DNA of 35,252 nucleotides from Sulfitobacter sp. (GTDB lineage Bacteria; Pseudomonadota; Alphaproteobacteria; Rhodobacterales; Rhodobacteraceae). Location: NCBI GenBank assembly GCA_024637305.1, contig JAGXFI010000050.1, forward strand, positions 1-35,252. Reading direction: 5' to 3'. The position numbers and the translations under genes are program-made. The notes beneath the pieces are model-generated. The model ran no database searches. It was not told the DNA's origin and was given only the letters and a program-made list of their open reading frames with translations. Shown here one piece after another: positions 26,691 through 35,233 of this stretch; positions within the stretch are counted from its first letter, which is position 1; the number at the start of each line of letters is the position of its first letter.

Positions 26691-26779
26691 AATTTCAACA
26701 ATCCTGAAGGGCATCTCAGATGTTTTATTGTGACTGAAGTTGGTTGAAAGAGCCATACTAAGGGGAAAAGGAATACCAG

Positions 26780-27763
26780 ATGTCCGAATCCTACCACATT
26801 GACGGTCTGCAATATGCGAATTGGTCCGACAAGATTTTCAGACAGATGCGAGAGGGTGGTGTCGACGCGGTACATGTCACGATCGCCTATCACGAAGACT
26901 TCCGGGAGGTCGTCCGCAACATTGGCGACTGGAACCTGCGGTTTCAGCGCCATGCCGACCTGATCTTCATGGGCCGCACCGGCGATGACGTACGCCGCGC
27001 ACGGCAAACCGGACGCACCGCCATCTTTTTCGGCTTTCAGACCCCGGCACCCATCGAAGCAGACATCGGACTGGTCGAAATCTGCCACACGCTTGGGGCC
27101 AAATTCATGCAGCTTACCTATAACAACCAGTCCCTGCTTGCGACCGGTTGCTACGAATCCGACGATACCGGCATTACCCGAATGGGCAAACAGGTCATTG
27201 CCGAAATGAACCGGGTCGGTCTGGTCATCGACATGAGCCATTCCGCGCATCGCTCCACGCTGGAGGCGATTGACCTGTCACAGCGCCCGGTCGCCATCAC
27301 ACATGCAAACCCATCCGCGTGGCACCCGGCAAAACGCAACAAACCCGATGAGGTGATCAAGGCCCTCGCGGTGCGTGGCGGAATGTTGGGATTCTCGCTT
27401 TATCCACACCACCTCAAGGGCGGCAGCGACTGCACGCTCGACGCGTTCTGCGAAATGGCAGCGCGGACCGCTGACCTTGTCGGGGTGGATCATATCGGCA
27501 TCGGCAGCGACCTTTGTCAGGACCAGCCCGACAGCGTGGTCGAATGGATGCGGGTCGGGCGATGGTCTCGCGAGATCGACTATGGCGAGGGATCGGCCGA
27601 CAACGCAGGCTTTCCGCCACAGCCGCCATGGTACCGCGACAACCGCGACTTCGGCGGCATTGCGCAAGGTCTGCGCGCCGCAGGCTTTTCGCGAGAAGAC
27701 ACTGCCAAGATCATGGGCGGCAACTGGCTGCGCTTTTTTGACGAAAACTTCGGGCCAATCTGA
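26780..27763 (+). CDS. M19-family membrane dipeptidase homologue
   Basis: 327 residues. Metal motifs seen: HID at His6/Asp8, DMSH at His154, THANP at His175, and GIGSD with Asp243. In classical renal dipeptidase a bridging Glu sits in a GxEG loop; the matching position here appears to be Gln87 in FFGFQTPAP, which may mark a subfamily with altered metal use or substrate. No signal peptide is visible, so it is probably cytosolic despite the family name. It overlaps the HutD-family start by one base (TGATG). Substrates of such bacterial homologues are mostly unknown. Confidence 0.9.
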   Translation: MSESYHIDGLQYANWSDKIFRQMREGGVDAVHVTIAYHEDFREVVRNIGDWNLRFQRHADLIFMGRTGDDVRRARQTGRTAIFFGFQTPAPIEADIGLVEICHTLGAKFMQLTYNNQSLLATGCYESDDTGITRMGKQVIAEMNRVGLVIDMSHSAHRSTLEAIDLSQRPVAITHANPSAWHPAKRNKPDEVIKALAVRGGMLGFSLYPHHLKGGSDCTLDAFCEMAARTADLVGVDHIGIGSDLCQDQPDSVVEWMRVGRWSREIDYGEGSADNAGFPPQPPWYRDNRDFGGIAQGLRAAGFSREDTAKIMGGNWLRFFDENFGPI

Positions 27764-28299
27764 TGCGTCTGATCCGCCCACCCGACTGGGTCAACATGCC
27801 TTGGAAAAACGGCGGCGGCACCACTTCGGAAATCGCGATCGCTCAGGACGGTGATGCGATCCTCTGGCGTCTGAGCACCGCACTCGTGGAACGCGATGGC
27901 CCCTATTCCCGATTTCCAGACCTGATGAGGATCAGTACGGCAGTTGAGGGAAATGGCACGACCCTGCGAGACCCTGCCAGCGGCGAGGTCGTTGACATAC
28001 CGCCTCTCACGCCCACTCTGCTCGACGGAAACATTCCCTGGGAAGCCCGCCTGACAAAGGGCAGCATCCGGCACTGCAATCTCGTATTTGACGCCAATAG
28101 AATCCGCGCGACGGCAAGGCTTCTTCACGTCACGGGGCAAATTGACCAGGATCTCGAAAATTCCATTCTGTTCTGTATTTCGGGAAAGGTGAGCATAGCC
28201 GATATCACCTGCAACCCGCTTGACTGCCTGCTCTGGCCGCAAGGCAGAATGACAGGGGACGCGACGGTGCTGGCACTATCGATAGAGGCACTTCGCTAA
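27763..28299 (+). CDS. hutD: HutD/Ves-family cupin-like protein
   Basis: 178 residues. The N-terminal block DWVNMPWKNGGGTTSEIAI is the hallmark of the HutD/Ves family, a bicupin fold. HutD is linked to histidine utilisation and may limit or sense an intermediate, but its chemistry is not settled. No other hut gene is in the window; here the partner is an M19 dipeptidase whose stop overlaps the HutD ATG. Family call is strong, function open. Confidence 0.9.
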   Translation: MRLIRPPDWVNMPWKNGGGTTSEIAIAQDGDAILWRLSTALVERDGPYSRFPDLMRISTAVEGNGTTLRDPASGEVVDIPPLTPTLLDGNIPWEARLTKGSIRHCNLVFDANRIRATARLLHVTGQIDQDLENSILFCISGKVSIADITCNPLDCLLWPQGRMTGDATVLALSIEALR

Positions 28300-28422
28300 C
28301 GGTCCCCGCCACTTTAAGGGAAACGAAAAACTTGGAACTTGGCGCGGTGCGTATTGTGAGGGATGCACAAAGCCCGAAAGCAATCAAACAAATGTCGAGT
28401 CGCACAGCATGTCCTTCGACCG

Positions 28423-28440
28423 ACCCGCTGGTGGGTTTTT
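28423..28440 (+). terminator. Short rho-independent terminator after HutD gene
   Basis: ACCC (28423-28426) and GGGT (28433-28436) close a 6-base loop and run straight into TTTTT (28436-28440). The stem is short, so strength is uncertain. It lies 124 bases after the HutD stop and just before a TATACT hexamer (28458-28463) that could be a -10 element for the TRAP operon. Confidence 0.5.
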
Positions 28441-28499
28441 AATGTTGTTGGAAATCATATACTGCGCTAGCTTCGCCCAACTTTCAGGGAGGAAGCACA

Positions 28500-29582
28500 A
28501 TGAATAAGATCACCATACTACGCGGAGCGACCGTTTTGGCGATGTTCGGGGCCACCGTGGCCCCGGCCGCGGCAGAAATCGACGAAGTCAACTGGGCGGT
28601 TCCGATCAGCTTTTCATCGAGCCTGACTGCGCTTGGCGACACGCTGCCTTGGGTCGCGGAGCGGCTGGCTGAAGTCTCGGGCGGAAAGATTAAGTTTGAA
28701 GTCGTCGAACCCGGCGCGATGATCCCTGCCCTTGCCGTCTTCGAAAGCGCTGCGACGGGCCAGATCGATGCCGGTTACAGCTGGATGGGCTATGAGCGGG
28801 GCCAGGTTCCGGCTGCTGCACTGTTTGGTGCGACACCCTTCGGGCTCGAGCCTGCGGGCTATACCGCGTGGATGTATCAAGGCGGCGGTGACGCGCTTTT
28901 GAAAGAGACTTTCGAGCCTTTCAATGTCTATCCGATCCTTTGCGGAACCATTCCGCCGGAAGCGGCCGGCTGGTTCACCTTCCCGATCGAGAATGTCGAA
29001 CAGCTTGCGGGTCTCAAGATGCGCGCGGCCGGCGTCGGCGGCGAGATCATGAAAGAAGTCGGCATGTCCGTCACCGTCCTTCCGGGCGGCGAGCTGTATC
29101 AGGCACTGGAAACCGGCGTTCTGGACGCGACCGAATTTTCGCTGCCGACGGTGGACGACCAACTCGGTTTCCATCAGGTTGCGAAATTCTATCACCTTCC
29201 CGGCTGGCACCAGCCCTCCACCTCGCAGTTCTTGTATGTGAACATGGATGCGTGGAACGATCTCGGCGCGCAGACCCAATCGGTGATCGAAACCACCTGT
29301 ATGGCCGGCACGCTTTACGCCATGGCCCGCGGTGAGGCACTTCAGGGTCCGGTTCTTACCTCCTTCGAGGAAAAGGGCGTGACCGCGCAACAACTTCCGG
29401 AATCAGTGCTTCAGGCTTTCCGTGACGCGACCGAAGTGGTCATGGAGCGGGAAAGCGCGAGCGATGCGCAATTCGCCAAAGTCTATTCGGCGATGAAGGA
29501 ATTCCAGGCAAGCGTGCAGCCGTGGCATGAGCTTGGGTATCTTCCGCGCAACTGGACCTGGGACAAAGAAGCCTCCGAGTAA
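28500..29582 (+). CDS. TRAP transporter substrate-binding protein (DctP family)
   Basis: 360 residues with a signal peptide ending at PAAAE (about residue 26). The segment GLKMRAAGVGGEIMKEVGMS contains the DctP Arg that clamps the ligand carboxylate. PGGELYQALETGVLDATEFS matches the TakP-like subgroup, which binds 2-oxo acids or related organic acids, often as dimers. AGGGAGG precedes the ATG. First gene of a complete TRAP operon. Confidence 0.94.
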   Translation: MNKITILRGATVLAMFGATVAPAAAEIDEVNWAVPISFSSSLTALGDTLPWVAERLAEVSGGKIKFEVVEPGAMIPALAVFESAATGQIDAGYSWMGYERGQVPAAALFGATPFGLEPAGYTAWMYQGGGDALLKETFEPFNVYPILCGTIPPEAAGWFTFPIENVEQLAGLKMRAAGVGGEIMKEVGMSVTVLPGGELYQALETGVLDATEFSLPTVDDQLGFHQVAKFYHLPGWHQPSTSQFLYVNMDAWNDLGAQTQSVIETTCMAGTLYAMARGEALQGPVLTSFEEKGVTAQQLPESVLQAFRDATEVVMERESASDAQFAKVYSAMKEFQASVQPWHELGYLPRNWTWDKEASE

Positions 29583-29623
29583 GGCTCCTTTGAACGCGTG
29601 ACTGACAGGCTAAGGGGCGGTAG

Positions 29624-30178
29624 ATGTCCATCTTGATCGAAGAAGAACACGATGCAATCGTGGACGAAACCGCCCCGAACCCTTTGTTTTCCCGCCTTCT
29701 TGATGGTGTTGTCACCTTCATTTCAATCTTTGCACATGCCACCTGGATCATCCTCATTGGGATCATTCTGGCCAATGTGCTGATGCGTTACGTGCTGGGC
29801 GGTTCGCTTGTCGCGCTTGAAGAGCTTCAGTGGCACCTGTATGCCTTCGGGTTCATGGTGGGGCTGTCCTACACCCTTGTGCATGACCAGCATGTCCGCG
29901 TCGACGTGCTGGCCGAAAAATGGAACAAACGGCGGCGTGCGCGGATCGAGATTGCCGCGATGCTGATCCTCGTGATTCCATTCGCCGCGATCATTTTTTA
30001 TGACTCGTTGGCCTTCATAGAATTTTCGATGCGGCTCAACGAAAAATCCCGGTCACCCGGCGGACTGCCATACCGATGGATCATCAAATCGGTCATCCCG
30101 CTTGCCATGGGACTGTTGATCCTCGCGGCGCTTGCGAGAACAGCCCGCATGATCGCATTGCTGCGCGCAACACGGTGA
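29624..30178 (+). CDS. TRAP transporter small membrane subunit (DctQ family)
   Basis: 184 residues with four hydrophobic helices and the DctQ block LVALEELQWHLYAFGFMVGL, followed by HDQHVRVDVLAEKWNKR. It fits between DctP and DctM in order and links them functionally. An N-terminal acidic cytosolic tail of about 30 residues is longer than in many DctQ proteins. A GGGGCGG ribosome site lies upstream. Confidence 0.92.
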   Translation: MSILIEEEHDAIVDETAPNPLFSRLLDGVVTFISIFAHATWIILIGIILANVLMRYVLGGSLVALEELQWHLYAFGFMVGLSYTLVHDQHVRVDVLAEKWNKRRRARIEIAAMLILVIPFAAIIFYDSLAFIEFSMRLNEKSRSPGGLPYRWIIKSVIPLAMGLLILAALARTARMIALLRATR

Positions 30179-30205
30179 GCACCTCAATCCAAGGACAAGA
30201 TTAAG

Positions 30206-31576
30206 ATGATACTCGGCCTCGCCGCGAACGAACTTCTTGTGATCCTCATGCTCGTCATGTTCATCAGCCTGCTGTTCACGGGCATCCCGGTGGCATGGTC
30301 GTTGGCCGGTACGTCATTGATCGTCGCCTTCCTGACCATCCAGCTCAATTCAAGGTTCGAGGTCGATACGCTCTTCTTCGACGATTGGCGCGACTACCGG
30401 ATTATCGTGCAACGCATTTTCTCGACCATGGAAAACGCGGTGCTAGTGGCCTTGCCCATGTTTGTTTTCATGGGCCTGATGCTTGACCAATCGGGTCTGG
30501 CGGAAAAGCTGATGCGGTCGTTCTCCGACACGCTCGGGCGCGTCAGCGGCGGACTAGCCATGGCGGTTGTCCTGATCGGCATCCTGCTGGCCGCATCGAC
30601 GGGGATCGTCGGCGCGTCAGTGGTACTGCTCGCGACGATCTCGCTGCCGATCATGCTGGAGGCCGGATATGACAAACGGCTCGCGGCAGGTGTCGTCGCC
30701 GCGTCGGGAACGCTGGGCATTCTGATCCCGCCGTCGATCATGCTGATCATCATGGCCGACCAGCTTTCGTTGTCGGTGGGCGAACTTTTCATGGGCGCCA
30801 TCGTGCCAGGTCTGCTGCTGGGCTTTGCCTATCTCTTTTACGTTGTCGTCGCGGTGATGCTGAAACCGAGCCTGGCACCGCGACCAGCGCATGTGACGCC
30901 GTTCTCGGGCAAGCTTGTGCTGGACACTGTGATAGCCGTCCTGCCCCCGGTGGGGCTTATCCTTGCCGTGCTCGGGTCGATCTTCATGGGCATCGCGACC
31001 CCTACCGAAGCGTCGGGAATCGGGGCGTTCGGGGCAACGTTGCTGGCGTTCTTCAACCGTCGCCTCAGCTTCAAAGTGCTGTGGTTGGTTGCCGTCCGCA
31101 CAACCCTGACGTCCTCTTTCATCTTTGCCATTTTCATCGGCGCGACCGCCTTTGCACTGGTGATGCGCGGACTCGGCGGCGATCAGATGATCGAAGAAGC
31201 GCTGAGCGCTATTCCATTCGGCGCCACCGGCGTCGTTCTGACGGTGCTGTTCTTTGCCTTCCTCGCGGGCTTCTTCCTCGACTGGTTGGAAATCACACTG
31301 ATCTTCCTGCCCTTGGTCGGCCCGGTCATTGTCGCGCTCGGGTTCGATCCGATCTGGTTCGTCGTGATCTTTGCGGTCGCCCTCCAGACATCGTTCATCA
31401 CGCCGCCTGTCGGGTTTTCTCTGTTCTATCTCAAGGGTGCCGCCCCCCCCGAGATCACGACACGCGATATTTATCGCGGGATCATTCCATTCGTCATCAT
31501 CCAGCTTGCCGTGGTGCTTTCGATGGTCTTCATCCCTGAAATCGTGACCTGGCTGCCCAAATCTGTCTACGGGTGA
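30206..31576 (+). CDS. TRAP transporter large membrane subunit (DctM family)
   Basis: 456 residues, about 12 membrane segments. Conserved blocks include ASTGIVGASVVLLATISLPI, the GTLGILIPPSIMLI motif, and ITPPVGFSLFYLKGAAPPEI near the C-terminus. It forms the sodium-coupled translocation path with DctQ. Last gene of the operon; ACACGC (31578-31583) and GCGTGT (31591-31596) form a small stem right after the stop, without a T-run. Confidence 0.94.
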   Translation: MILGLAANELLVILMLVMFISLLFTGIPVAWSLAGTSLIVAFLTIQLNSRFEVDTLFFDDWRDYRIIVQRIFSTMENAVLVALPMFVFMGLMLDQSGLAEKLMRSFSDTLGRVSGGLAMAVVLIGILLAASTGIVGASVVLLATISLPIMLEAGYDKRLAAGVVAASGTLGILIPPSIMLIIMADQLSLSVGELFMGAIVPGLLLGFAYLFYVVVAVMLKPSLAPRPAHVTPFSGKLVLDTVIAVLPPVGLILAVLGSIFMGIATPTEASGIGAFGATLLAFFNRRLSFKVLWLVAVRTTLTSSFIFAIFIGATAFALVMRGLGGDQMIEEALSAIPFGATGVVLTVLFFAFLAGFFLDWLEITLIFLPLVGPVIVALGFDPIWFVVIFAVALQTSFITPPVGFSLFYLKGAAPPEITTRDIYRGIIPFVIIQLAVVLSMVFIPEIVTWLPKSVYG

Positions 31577-31643
31577 GACACGCAAATCGCGCGTGTGACG
31601 CACCGCTCCAAAAGCCCGTCACATAGATGTGTGTGCTGATGTA

Positions 31644-31673
31644 TTGACAGGTCGCGGCCTTGCGGTCATTTAT
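31644..31673 (+). promoter_or_regulatory. Candidate promoter of the copper-type cluster
   Basis: A consensus -35 TTGACA (31644-31649) is followed 18-19 bases later by ATTTAT/TTTATC as a possible -10. The longer-than-normal spacer is the pattern used by MerR-type metal regulators such as CueR, but I see no clear dyad in it. The annotated ATG (31679) comes so close to the -10 that the transcript may be leaderless. Confidence 0.35.
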
Positions 31674-31678
31674 CGCGA

Positions 31679-32080
31679 ATGAGAACAAAAGCGTCCATTT
31701 TTGACTGGTTCAAGGCGCTTTTGTGTCTCGTTTTCTTCGTTGGATTGGTATTGTTTCCCCCTGCAGCGTCCCATGCTGCCAGCGCGACGCATAGTGCCCA
31801 TGCGATATCCGGTCATGCCGGTGACAATCCGCATGCCATGCATTCACACCACGCGCCCTCACCTGAGGGCATTGCCCTCGAAGATGCGCCCGACGTTGGT
31901 GGCTCCGACGACCAGTCTTCTGGTAAATGTTGCAGTGGTATCTGCCTGGCTGTTGCCCTGCACGAGGACGTGGCAATTTTGAGTGAGCGCGTGTCGTCCA
32001 ACACATTCCTGTTGGAGCACCACCGGGCGGGCTCGACAGAACTGACCGGCGCAATTCGCCCCCCTCGAAACCTGATCTGA
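31679..32080 (+). CDS. Small exported His/Cys-rich protein, probably metal-binding
   Basis: 133 residues. A hydrophobic export signal ends near SHAAS (about residue 34). Eight His lie between residues 32 and 58 (clusters such as HAMHSHH), and Cys84, Cys85 and Cys89 form a CCxxxC motif. The rest is not recognised. Together with the TolC-like protein and multicopper oxidase encoded downstream, it is plausibly a periplasmic copper binder or sensor. No Shine-Dalgarno sequence is seen before the ATG, so the start is less sure. Function is inferred from composition and context only. Confidence 0.72.
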   Translation: MRTKASIFDWFKALLCLVFFVGLVLFPPAASHAASATHSAHAISGHAGDNPHAMHSHHAPSPEGIALEDAPDVGGSDDQSSGKCCSGICLAVALHEDVAILSERVSSNTFLLEHHRAGSTELTGAIRPPRNLI

Positions 32081-32157
32081 GATAAGCCCGTAATCCGGTA
32101 CTTTTGCCTTGCGCATGGTGATGCGCGAGCCCGAAACTCATAAATCAGGTCATACAA

Positions 32158-32379
32158 ATGAAAACTTGTCTTCTTTCAGGGGCAACGGCTCTTGCACTAG
32201 GTGGTTGCGCCTACGAGCCTACGCCTCTCCCCGTCATTGCTGTGCAATTGGATCCTGCCGACTCAGCCGTTTCGTCAACCATCGCATATCAGGACCCATT
32301 GGCGGGATATACGTATCGCGGACCAACCGGCCCGCGTGACTGGCGCACCGTCAACGAAGAACAGTCGGAGGCGAACTGA
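32158..32379 (+). CDS. Small lipoprotein of unknown function
   Basis: 73 residues with a lipobox LGGC (Cys17) after a short signal peptide MKTCLLSGATALALGG, so it should be lipidated and tethered to the membrane. The mature part is Pro/Tyr-rich (YEPTPLPV, GYTYRGPTGPRDW) and not recognised. It overlaps the TolC-family ATG by one base (TGATG), so it belongs to the same operon. Only a weak ribosome site (AGGT) is visible. Confidence 0.75.
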   Translation: MKTCLLSGATALALGGCAYEPTPLPVIAVQLDPADSAVSSTIAYQDPLAGYTYRGPTGPRDWRTVNEEQSEAN

Positions 32380-33842
32380 TGCAGGTCTCAAAAATACCGT
32401 TGGTTGTCGGCTTTCCGCTCTTGCTCGGCGCATGCGCTGCGGCGGTGCCCGGAGCCTATCTGGAGCCCAAAGCAGGCTTTGCAAACGTGGCGAGCCAAAC
32501 ATCTGTCGCCATCGGCAAACGCACCGCCTTTGCCGAAACGCAGGCCGAAAACGATGCCCTGCGCAAGCAGGTGCGCGGCATGGTGCACGGAAAAACGCTT
32601 TCGGCGGATACGGCCGTGCAGGTGGCTTTGCTCAACAACAGGGGCTTGCAGACGTCTTACGCAAATGTCGGCTTGTCCGCCGCTGAAGCCTGGCAACAAG
32701 CGACGCCTGTCAATCCGGTCGTCTCGATCGGGGTCTTGGGCATCGGGGCAGCTGAACTGGGGGTTTACCGGGCTATCGAGGGGTTGATCACCACGAACCT
32801 TCTGGAGGCGAAAACCCGCAAGCAACGTGTGGCGCTGGCTGATGTGAATTTCCGCGCGGCACAGTTGGAGGCGGTGAATGACACGCTTTCATTGGCCAAC
32901 CAGACCCGCCAAGCCTGGATCAACTCGGTCGCTGCGTTTGAAACGGTCAGCTACCTTAGCCGCGCCAAGGCGACTTCGGATGCGGGGTCCGAGCTTGCCA
33001 GAAGGCTGGGTGAAACGGGCGCGCTCAACAAGGCCGGTCAAGCCCGCGAGCAGGCCTTCAATGCCGAGATCGCAGGCCAGCTAGCGCAGGCGCGACTGAA
33101 CGCGACACGCTCGAAGGAGAACCTGACCAGACTGATGGGTCTGTGGGGTGCCGAAGTGAACTATTATGTGCCGGATGCATTGCCCACGTTGCCACGATCC
33201 GTGGGCCGCATGACGGCTGTCGAAGCCAAGGCGCTGCGCAACCGCGTCGATCTGCGCGTCGCCAAGCTGGGACTGGAAGCGCAAGCCGCTGCCTTTGGCC
33301 TCACTGATCAGACTCGTCTGGTGACCGACCTCGAACTGATCGCCGGTTTCGAAGCCGAGCGGGAAGCAGAGGGCAGTGAGATAGCCACGGAGACGACCCC
33401 ACAGATCGAACTGGAGTTTGCGATTCCGATCTATGACACCGGCAAAGCACGGATGCGCAAAGCGGAGCTGATGTATCTGCAGGCAGCGAATGCCCTGGCG
33501 GAGAAAGCCGTCAATGTGCGGTCGGAGGCTCGTGGGGCGCAAGCCGCCTATCTCGCGTCCCACAGGATCGCGCTGCATTACCGTGACGTTCTGGTACCGC
33601 TGCGCGAAACCGTCGAGGAAGAAGCTTTGCTGTCCTACAACGGCATGATCACCAGCACATTCGAATTGCTGACGGACGTGCGTCAAAAACTTGGCGCATC
33701 GCTGGAAGCCGCGGACGCTAAACGCGATTTCTACCTCGCTCAGGCGGATCTGACCGCTGCCATCTATGGCGGCGGTGCCGCCGGTGCTGGATCCGGCGGA
33801 GAAAGCACATCTCTGGCTGCCGGTGACGGCGCAGGACATTGA
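32379..33842 (+). CDS. TolC-family outer-membrane efflux lipoprotein
   Basis: 487 residues. The lipobox LLGAC puts the lipidated Cys at residue 19. Two similar halves rich in Ala and coiled-coil heptads follow, for example the first repeat around LSADTAVQVALLNNRGLQTS and the later AVEAKALRNRVDLRVAKLGL, the pattern of the TolC outer-membrane factor family. A Gly/Ala-rich tail ends the protein. TolC proteins form the exit duct of tripartite pumps, but no RND pump or membrane-fusion gene is in this window; they may lie past the contig end. In this cluster a role in copper or toxin export is likely. Confidence 0.9.
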   Translation: MQVSKIPLVVGFPLLLGACAAAVPGAYLEPKAGFANVASQTSVAIGKRTAFAETQAENDALRKQVRGMVHGKTLSADTAVQVALLNNRGLQTSYANVGLSAAEAWQQATPVNPVVSIGVLGIGAAELGVYRAIEGLITTNLLEAKTRKQRVALADVNFRAAQLEAVNDTLSLANQTRQAWINSVAAFETVSYLSRAKATSDAGSELARRLGETGALNKAGQAREQAFNAEIAGQLAQARLNATRSKENLTRLMGLWGAEVNYYVPDALPTLPRSVGRMTAVEAKALRNRVDLRVAKLGLEAQAAAFGLTDQTRLVTDLELIAGFEAEREAEGSEIATETTPQIELEFAIPIYDTGKARMRKAELMYLQAANALAEKAVNVRSEARGAQAAYLASHRIALHYRDVLVPLRETVEEEALLSYNGMITSTFELLTDVRQKLGASLEAADAKRDFYLAQADLTAAIYGGGAAGAGSGGESTSLAAGDGAGH

Positions 33843-33855
33843 AAGGACTGATGAC

Positions 33856-35214
33856 ATGTTAAGCAGACGTCAACTGATAGGTGCCGGTACCGCCGGTGCT
33901 GCGCTTGTTTCCTCAAGGGCTTGGGGACAGACGATGAATATGGGGCTGCCCGAGGCCGCTGTCATGGACACAGCAGCGACCCAGGTTTCGCCGCGGCCGT
34001 CATCGGGGCCGGATTACAACCCCGTCGTTACCTTGAACGGCTGGACATTACCGCACCGGATGAACAACGGGATCAAGGAATTCCACCTAGTCGCCGAACC
34101 GGTGGAGCGTGAGCTTGCCGATGGCATGATCGCGCATCTTTGGGGCTATAACGGACAGTCCACCGGCCCCACCATCGAAGCGGTGGAAGGCGACAGGGTG
34201 CGCATCTTCGTCACCAATAAGTTGCCCGAGCATACGACCATCCATTGGCACGGCATGATCCTTCCCTCTGGCATGGACGGGGTTGGCGGGCTTAGCCATC
34301 CTGGCATCCCGCCCGGGAAAACCTTTGTCTACGAGTTCGACCTGATCAAATCCGGCACCTTCATGTACCACCCCCACGCGGATGAGATGGTGCAGATGGC
34401 GATGGGCATGATGGGCATGTTCGTCGTGCACCCCAAAGACCCGACATTCATGCCGGTGGACCGTGATTTCCTGATCATGCTGAACGCGTTCGACATCGAT
34501 CCCGGCACCTATGTTCCGCGGATCATGACGATGACCGATTTCAACCTGTGGACCTGGAACAGCCGGATCTTTCCGGACATCGATCCACTGGTCGTCAACA
34601 GGGGCGACCGCGTGCGGGTGCGTGTCGGCAACCTGACGATGACCAACCATCCGATCCACATGCATGGCTATGATTTCAAGGTGACGTGCACCGATGGCGG
34701 CTGGGTACCTGAAAGCGCCCAATGGCCGGAAGTCAGCATAGACATCCCGGTGGGAGCGATGCGCGCCTATGAGTTCGTCGCCGACCATTTGGGAGACTGG
34801 GCGATACATTGCCACAAATCGCATCACACGATGAATGCGATGGGTCATGATGTTCCGACCTTCATTGGCGTGAACAAAAAGCAACTCACCCAGAAAATCC
34901 GCAAGTTTCAGCCGGAATACATGCCCATGGGCACGGCTGGCATGGCGGATATGGGCACGATGGAGATGCCGCTGCCCGACAATACGGTCCCGATGATGAC
35001 CGGTTGGGGGCCGCATGGACCGATAGAGATGGGCGGCATGTTCTCGGTCGTGAAGGTCCGCGAAGGCATTGACCCGGATGATTACGCCGACCCCGGCTGG
35101 TACGAGAACCCTCCGGGCGAACAGGCCTATGAATGGACCGGCGAATTGCCCGATTTCGCCTCCAACAACAGCCCCGCAACACGGCTGACACCAAGACCCG
35201 AATCAAAAGGCTGA
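33856..35214 (+). CDS. Multicopper oxidase, Tat-exported
   Basis: The ATG at 33856 gives 452 residues and a Tat signal SRRQLIG followed by a hydrophobic stretch; the frame extension upstream overlaps the TolC gene and is rejected. All copper motifs are present: HWHG (130-133), YHPHA (171-175), HPIHMHG (265-271) and HCHKSHHTMNAM (318-329), where Cys319, His324 and Met329 fit the type 1 site. A Met-rich segment (about 356-381) recalls the Cu(I)-binding region of CueO. Likely a periplasmic cuprous oxidase protecting against copper. It follows the TolC gene by 13 bases and is the last gene of the contig. Confidence 0.93.
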   Translation: MLSRRQLIGAGTAGAALVSSRAWGQTMNMGLPEAAVMDTAATQVSPRPSSGPDYNPVVTLNGWTLPHRMNNGIKEFHLVAEPVERELADGMIAHLWGYNGQSTGPTIEAVEGDRVRIFVTNKLPEHTTIHWHGMILPSGMDGVGGLSHPGIPPGKTFVYEFDLIKSGTFMYHPHADEMVQMAMGMMGMFVVHPKDPTFMPVDRDFLIMLNAFDIDPGTYVPRIMTMTDFNLWTWNSRIFPDIDPLVVNRGDRVRVRVGNLTMTNHPIHMHGYDFKVTCTDGGWVPESAQWPEVSIDIPVGAMRAYEFVADHLGDWAIHCHKSHHTMNAMGHDVPTFIGVNKKQLTQKIRKFQPEYMPMGTAGMADMGTMEMPLPDNTVPMMTGWGPHGPIEMGGMFSVVKVREGIDPDDYADPGWYENPPGEQAYEWTGELPDFASNNSPATRLTPRPESKG

Positions 35215-35233
35215 CCAGTCTCTTGGCACAACC

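Larger units (their letters stand above)
26401..26779. other. 379-base intergenic region
   Basis: Apart from the terminator near 26430 and the LysR stub at 26586-26690, I see no intact gene here. Bases 26475-26585 are not recognisable and may be the scar of the deletion that removed most of the regulator. The upstream part of the dipeptidase gene carries AAGGGGAAAAGGA as its ribosome site. Confidence 0.6.

Noticed and set aside
30617-31603. 328-residue minus-strand frame opposite the DctM gene
   Set aside because: Low-complexity, charged antisense of a membrane protein; no ribosome site or family likeness.
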